DNA of 19,270 nucleotides from NCBI GenBank assembly GCA_050013235.1, contig JBEKFQ010000058.1, forward strand, positions 1-19,270. The letters run 5' to 3'. The stretch is from RH-AL1 sp050013235. Its GTDB lineage: Bacteria > Pseudomonadota > Alphaproteobacteria > Rhizobiales > Beijerinckiaceae. The notes beneath the pieces were generated by a model. The model saw only the letters and a program-made list of their open reading frames with translations, was not told the DNA's origin and did no database searches. The position numbers and the translations under genes are program-made. Of the stretch, positions 15,182 through 19,270 are shown one piece after another (positions within the stretch are counted from its first letter, which is position 1; each line of letters opens with the position of its first letter).

Positions 15182-16459
15182 ATGAGCGGACCTTCCACTT
15201 ACGTCCCCAAGAGCGCAGCCGCGAAATGGCTGGAGAGCCGGCTTCCGATCATAGGGCTGGTGCATTCCTCCTTCGTGGTCTTTCCGAATCCGCGGAACCT
15301 GAATTATTTCTGGACCTTCGGCGGCATTCTCGCATTCATGCTGGTGGCCCAGATCATCACCGGCGTGCCGCTGGCGATGCATTATACCCCGGAATCGACG
15401 ATGGCGTTTTCGTCGGTCGAGCACATCATGCGCGACGTGAATTATGGCTGGCTTATGCGCTACGTTCACGCCAACGGCGCCTCGATGTTCTTCATCGCGG
15501 TCTATATCCACATTTTCCGCGGCATTTATTACGGGTCCTACAAGGCGCCGCGCGAAGTGCTCTGGCTGCTCGGCATCGTGATCTATCTCTTGATGATGGC
15601 GACGGGCTTCATGGGCTATGTGCTCCCTTGGGGGCAGATGAGCGGCTGGGGCGCGACGGTGATCACCAGTCTGTTCTCGGCGATTCCCTTCGTCGGCAAT
15701 GCGGTCACGCAATGGCTCTGGGGCGGCTTCGCGGTGGATAATGCCACGCTCAACCGCTTCTTCGCATTGCATTATCTCCTGCCCTTCATGATCGCGGGCG
15801 TCGTCGTCCTGCACATCTGGGCCTTGCACGTTCCCGGATCGAACAACCCCGAGGGAATCGAGCCGCAAACCCCGAAGGACACCTTGCCCTTCCATCCCTA
15901 TTTCACTGTGAAGGACGGCTTTGCTCTCGTCTGCTTCATGGTGTTTTACGCTTGGTTCGTGTTTTTCATCCCGAACTATCTGAACCATGCCGACAATTAC
16001 ATCGAGTTCAACCCGCTGGTGACCCCGGCCCATATCGTGCCGGAATGGTATTATTTGCCGTTTTACGCGATTTTGCGCTCGATCCCGGACAAGCTCGGCG
16101 GCGTCATCGCCATGTTCATGGCGATCGTTCTTCTGGCTTTCTTGCCTTGGCTCGATACGTCGAAGGTCAAGTCGGCCAGTTACCGGCCCTATTTCAAGAT
16201 CGCTTTCTGGATCTTCGTCCTCGATGCGGTCGTGCTCGGCTTCATCGGCTCGCAGCCGCCTGAGGGGAGCTATGTGATCTGGGGGCAGATCCTCACCGCT
16301 TATTACTTCCTCCACTTGTTGGTGATCACGCCGCTCCTCGGCTTGTTCGAAAAGCCGTTGCCGATGCCCGCCTCGATCGCCGAGGCTGTCCTTGGCAAGG
16401 CCGGATCCGCCGCCGCCATTTCCGCTCATGCGGCCTCGTCGCCGAACACGAAGGGCTAA
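15182..16459 (+). CDS. petB: Cytochrome bc1 complex cytochrome b
   Basis: The 425-residue integral membrane subunit holds the Qo and Qi sites and both b haems. Haem-ligand histidines are H96 and H110 in the second helix (RYVHANG...YIHIFRG) and H197 and H211 in the fourth (FFALHYLL...VVLHIWALHVPG). The Qo-site PEWY motif is at 287-290 and GYVLPWGQMSGWGATV follows near 145-160. Eight membrane helices fit the sequence. A GAAGAG motif lies upstream of the ATG at 15182. Cytochrome b and c1 are separate genes here, unlike the fused fbcH-type gene of Bradyrhizobium. The alanine/serine-rich C-terminal 30 residues are probably a flexible tail. petC begins five bases after the stop codon starts to clear. 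Confidence 0.97.
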   Translation: MSGPSTYVPKSAAAKWLESRLPIIGLVHSSFVVFPNPRNLNYFWTFGGILAFMLVAQIITGVPLAMHYTPESTMAFSSVEHIMRDVNYGWLMRYVHANGASMFFIAVYIHIFRGIYYGSYKAPREVLWLLGIVIYLLMMATGFMGYVLPWGQMSGWGATVITSLFSAIPFVGNAVTQWLWGGFAVDNATLNRFFALHYLLPFMIAGVVVLHIWALHVPGSNNPEGIEPQTPKDTLPFHPYFTVKDGFALVCFMVFYAWFVFFIPNYLNHADNYIEFNPLVTPAHIVPEWYYLPFYAILRSIPDKLGGVIAMFMAIVLLAFLPWLDTSKVKSASYRPYFKIAFWIFVLDAVVLGFIGSQPPEGSYVIWGQILTAYYFLHLLVITPLLGLFEKPLPMPASIAEAVLGKAGSAAAISAHAASSPNTKG

Positions 16460-16463
16460 GCCG

Positions 16464-17360
16464 ATGCGTTTTCTCAACCTGAAGCGCCCGGCGCTGGGGG
16501 CCGGCAAATTCGTCTTGCCGGCCGCCGCCGCCATGATGTTCGGCCTGATCGCCCTCCAGGGGCCGGTTTCCGCAGCCGAGGAGGCCAACGGCGCCGCGGC
16601 AGCGGAGGAAGTCTCTCCGTCCCTGGTCAATTGGAGCTTCACCGGATTTTTCGGTCATTTCGACACGGCGCAGCTCCAGCGCGGCTTCAAGGTCTACAAA
16701 GAAGTCTGCTCCAATTGCCATTCGCTTAAATTGCTGGCCTTCCGCAATCTTGGCGATCCCGGCGGGCCGGGTTTCAGCGAAGCGCAGGTCAAGGCCTTGG
16801 CGGCGACCTATCAGATCCATGACGGGCCGAATGATCAGGGCGAGATGTTCGACCGCCCAGGACGCCCGTCGGATTATTTCCCGTGGAGCTTCCCCAATGC
16901 CTCCGCCGCGCGCGCCGCGCTCGGCGCTCTGCCCCCGGATATGTCGTTGCTGGCCAAGGCACGCGCCTGGGAGCGGGGCTTTCCCGTCTTTATCCTCGAC
17001 GCGGTCACGCAGGTCGAGGAAGACGAGGGGCCAAACTATATTCATGCGATCTTGAACGGATATACGCATGCGGACGATCCTAATTGGAATCTCTATTTCC
17101 CCGGCCATAAGATCGCGATGGGCAAGCCCCTCTCCGACGGCCAGGTCGAATATACCGACGGGTCGCCGCAGACGGTCGAGCAATATTCGCAGGATATCGC
17201 CGCCTTCCTATTTTGGGCCGCCGAGCCGAAGCTTGAGCAGCGCAAGGAAATGGGCTTCCGCGTGATCATCTTCCTCTCGGTTTTCGCGGTCTTGCTTTAT
17301 TTCGTGAAGCGGAAGATCTGGCATGATGTGCATGGCGCGACGTCGCCGGACGCGCATTGA
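16464..17360 (+). CDS. petC: Cytochrome bc1 complex cytochrome c1
   Basis: The 298-residue periplasmic haem protein accepts electrons from the Rieske subunit and reduces cytochrome c. It has a signal peptide (1 to about 37, ending PVSAA), the covalent haem motif CSNCH (C82, C85, H86), and the probable axial methionine M219 in PGHKIAMGKPLSDG. The stretches PPDMSLLAKARAWERG and NYIHAILNGY are typical of c1. A C-terminal anchor helix (about 266-284) is followed by a positively charged KRKIW end. The ATG at 16464 lies four bases after the petB stop, with AAGGG overlapping the end of petB, so the genes form one transcript. A strong terminator follows at 17396-17425. Confidence 0.97.
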   Translation: MRFLNLKRPALGAGKFVLPAAAAMMFGLIALQGPVSAAEEANGAAAAEEVSPSLVNWSFTGFFGHFDTAQLQRGFKVYKEVCSNCHSLKLLAFRNLGDPGGPGFSEAQVKALAATYQIHDGPNDQGEMFDRPGRPSDYFPWSFPNASAARAALGALPPDMSLLAKARAWERGFPVFILDAVTQVEEDEGPNYIHAILNGYTHADDPNWNLYFPGHKIAMGKPLSDGQVEYTDGSPQTVEQYSQDIAAFLFWAAEPKLEQRKEMGFRVIIFLSVFAVLLYFVKRKIWHDVHGATSPDAH

Positions 17361-17395
17361 CCTTGTTTGCCGCCCCGTACAGCTAACGACGGTAT

Positions 17396-17425
17396 AAACG
17401 CCGCGTTGATCGCGGCGTTTTTTTT
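17396..17425 (+). terminator. Rho-independent terminator of the petABC operon
   Basis: Perfect ten-base arms AAACGCCGCG and CGCGGCGTTT enclose the loop TTGAT and run into eight T residues (17418-17425). It lies 36 bases after the petC stop on the plus strand, and is the best intrinsic terminator in the window. Confidence 0.93.
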
Positions 17426-17485
17426 GTTGCGGCATTGGATTTGTCTCAAAGAAGGTATGCTTGAACCGCAAACGCGGGAAGTACC

Positions 17486-18352
17486 ATGGTCACGCTCGAA
17501 AATGCGCATCTCGAAGCCGGCGTATCATCCGCTGGCGCGGAATTGGTTCATTTGCGGCATCGTCGCGGAGGTGATTTTCTCTGGGATGGCGACCCCGTTT
17601 GGTGGAAGGGCAGGGCGCCGCTGCTGTTTCCCATCGTCGGGCGGGTGCCGGACGATCACATCCTCGCTGGGGGGCAAAAATATCCGATGCGTCAGCATGG
17701 ATTGGCGCGAATCTCGGAGTTCACCTTGATCCGCGCGAGCGGCGGGGACTGCGTTTTCAGCCTGGAGTCCTCGCCGGCCACGCATGTGCACTACCCCTTC
17801 GATTTCCGGCTCGAGGTCACTTACGCCTTGGATGGCCCCAGTTTATCGCTCTCCGCTTGCGTGACGAACACCGGCCGGGGCCCGATGCCCGTGTCCTTTG
17901 GCTTTCATCCCGCCTTTCGCTGGCCGCTTCCTGGCACTGCCGGCAAAGGCGCGCACTCTGTGGTTTTCGACGAGGCCGAACCCGCGCCGGTTCGCCGGTT
18001 GAGCGACGGGCTGCTCATGCCGGAGCTTTTCCCAACCCCCGTCGAGGGCCGCACCGTCGCCTTGCGGGACAGCCTTTTTGCCGCCGATGCGCTCGTCTTC
18101 GACCAATTGGTCTCGCGCGGCGTGACCTATCGCTCGACCCACGCCTCCGTGCGAATCGCCTTTCCCGGCATGCCGCATCTCGGCATCTGGTCGAGACCCG
18201 GCGCCGGCTTCGTCTGTATCGAACCCTGGCACGGCTATGCCGCTCCAGACGGATTTTTAGGCGAACTCGCGGAAAAGCCTGGGGTTTCGAACGTGACGCC
18301 GGGGTCCGCCGCGACATTTTCCATGAGCATCGCGATCGAGGATGAATCGTGA
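17486..18352 (+). CDS. Aldose 1-epimerase family protein
   Basis: The 288-residue protein has the galactose-mutarotase-like fold, as shown by its sequence blocks: LWDGDPVWWKGRAPLLFPIVGR (start at about 32), MRQHGLARISEF (68-79), VSFGFHPAFRWPL (137-148) and FVCIEPWHGYA (242-252). The expected catalytic residues are present: H71, H141 and the base E246. Members interconvert alpha and beta anomers of sugars or sugar phosphates; the pattern is nearer to the LacX-like group than to classical GalM. The substrate cannot be read from the sequence, and no sugar gene is adjacent. The ATG at 17486 has GGGAAG a few bases upstream. It lies behind the petABC terminator and so needs its own promoter or read-through. 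The start and length fit the family. Confidence 0.88.
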   Translation: MVTLENAHLEAGVSSAGAELVHLRHRRGGDFLWDGDPVWWKGRAPLLFPIVGRVPDDHILAGGQKYPMRQHGLARISEFTLIRASGGDCVFSLESSPATHVHYPFDFRLEVTYALDGPSLSLSACVTNTGRGPMPVSFGFHPAFRWPLPGTAGKGAHSVVFDEAEPAPVRRLSDGLLMPELFPTPVEGRTVALRDSLFAADALVFDQLVSRGVTYRSTHASVRIAFPGMPHLGIWSRPGAGFVCIEPWHGYAAPDGFLGELAEKPGVSNVTPGSAATFSMSIAIEDES

Positions 18353-18380
18353 GCCTTAACCACCGCTCCGGCGTAGGTGG

Positions 18381-18396
18381 CGCCCGGAAACGGGCG
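18381..18396 (+). terminator. GAAA-tetraloop hairpin after the epimerase gene
   Basis: The arms CGCCCG and CGGGCG close a GAAA tetraloop 28 bases beyond the epimerase stop codon. There is no T-run after it, so it is only a weak terminator candidate. It could stabilise the 3' end. Confidence 0.35.
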
Positions 18397-18520
18397 GCAC
18401 GCGCCTAGTTTCGCGCCAGGACGGATTTCGGAGGCGCCCTCGGAGATTTGCGCTCCTTGTTCATTTCGCGAGCATTCCCATGCACTTCTGAGTTCGTGTG
18501 ACGAATTTAAAAATGTCGTG

Positions 18521-18549
18521 TTGACAGGCCGAACGGCATAGCCCTATAT
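18521..18549 (+). promoter_or_regulatory. rRNA operon promoter
   Basis: A TTGACA at 18521-18526 is separated by exactly 17 bases from CTATAT at 18544-18549. This is the form of strong sigma-70-type rRNA promoters in alphaproteobacteria. It stands 348 bases before the predicted first base of mature 16S rRNA, with AT-rich sequence directly upstream that may act as an UP element. Confidence 0.85.
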
Positions 18550-18897
18550 ACGGACATCGACGGCGCCGCTGCCACTGAGCAACGGACGCGGGTTGTTCTC
18601 TCGATTTTGTCGGGCCATTGCCTCTCGGCTGAAAAGCTGAGGTGAGAACGTTTCGCTCTAGGGTGTGAGCCCTACGCAGGTCTTATAGGTTTCGCGCAAG
18701 CTGAGACCGGGTATACTGGGAAGCAATTCTTGAAGGTTAGGAGTCGATGAGACAACTGGCGGTCACGTAACTTAAGTTCATCGCGTTTTACTGAAGAGTA
18801 GAACGGATGTGCTTGGGACTCGTCGAACGTAAGATGGGCTTCTTTTTGAGGTAACACTCGGGAGAAGCCGTGACCAGCTAGCATTGAATTCTCATTT
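18550..18897 (+). ncRNA. 5' leader of the 16S rRNA precursor
   Basis: The 348 bases between the rRNA promoter and mature 16S rRNA contain no supportable gene. A stem GGCTTCT (18837-18843) / AGAAGCC (18863-18869) is enclosed by a longer-range pairing GGTCACG (18761-18767) / CGTGACC (18869-18875); the two meet at base 18869 so one would lose a pair. Such leaders normally carry antitermination sites and the 5' half of the RNase III processing stem, whose other half would lie beyond the window. I could not identify a boxA with confidence. Confidence 0.6.

Positions 18898-19270
<373 letters not shown>

Noticed and set aside
15110..16642. Antisense open frame of about 510 codons opposite petB
   Set aside because: It is a charged, low-complexity shadow of the cytochrome b gene with no recognisable domain.

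Overview
This window comes from an alphaproteobacterium, most likely of the order Hyphomicrobiales (Rhizobiales). The Beijerinckiaceae or a neighbouring family is my best guess from the general character of the 16S start and the gene set, but this is not proven. The basis is the 5' end of a 16S rRNA gene at the right edge, its TTGACA-17 bp-CTATAT promoter, GC-rich coding sequence, a LysR regulator of the LsrB/VtlR type beside trxB, a DUF992 protein, and a trmL-hemF pair divergent from petABC.

Layout. Positions 2-109 hold the last codons of an ISAzo13-type transposase. On the minus strand, 2379-117 is a tightly coupled set: mtnP, apt (4-base overlap) and a periplasmic family-3 solute-binding protein. 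A plus-strand msrP (2661-3611) converges on lsrB (minus, 4514-3621), with trxB behind it (minus, 5771-4779). A secreted DUF992 protein with a polyhistidine tail (minus) and a GtrA membrane protein (plus) diverge around 6.5 kb. The glycine cleavage genes gcvT-gcvH-gcvP fill 7.2-11.7 kb. After a 405-base intergenic stretch rich in palindromes come a UPF0114/YqhA membrane protein, convergent trmL-hemF on the minus strand, and petABC (cytochrome bc1) on the plus strand ending at a strong terminator. An aldose-1-epimerase-like gene follows, then the 16S rRNA promoter, a 348-base leader and the first 373 bases of 16S rRNA.

Function. Most of the window is housekeeping: methylthioadenosine and adenine salvage, thiol redox and methionine sulfoxide repair, glycine/one-carbon metabolism, haem synthesis, respiration and ribosome synthesis. 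HemF makes a haem precursor and PetBC are haem proteins, so their divergent arrangement makes sense.

Unusual points. I see no convincing new multi-gene system. The best second looks are: a 111-base two-palindrome repeat present twice (107/111 identical), each copy just upstream of a start codon and one inside the gcv operon; two further palindromes at 11.8-12.0 kb; a trmL gene that seems to need a non-canonical ATT start; a natural 13-histidine C-terminal tail on the DUF992 protein; and an intrinsic-terminator-like hairpin immediately before the GtrA gene.
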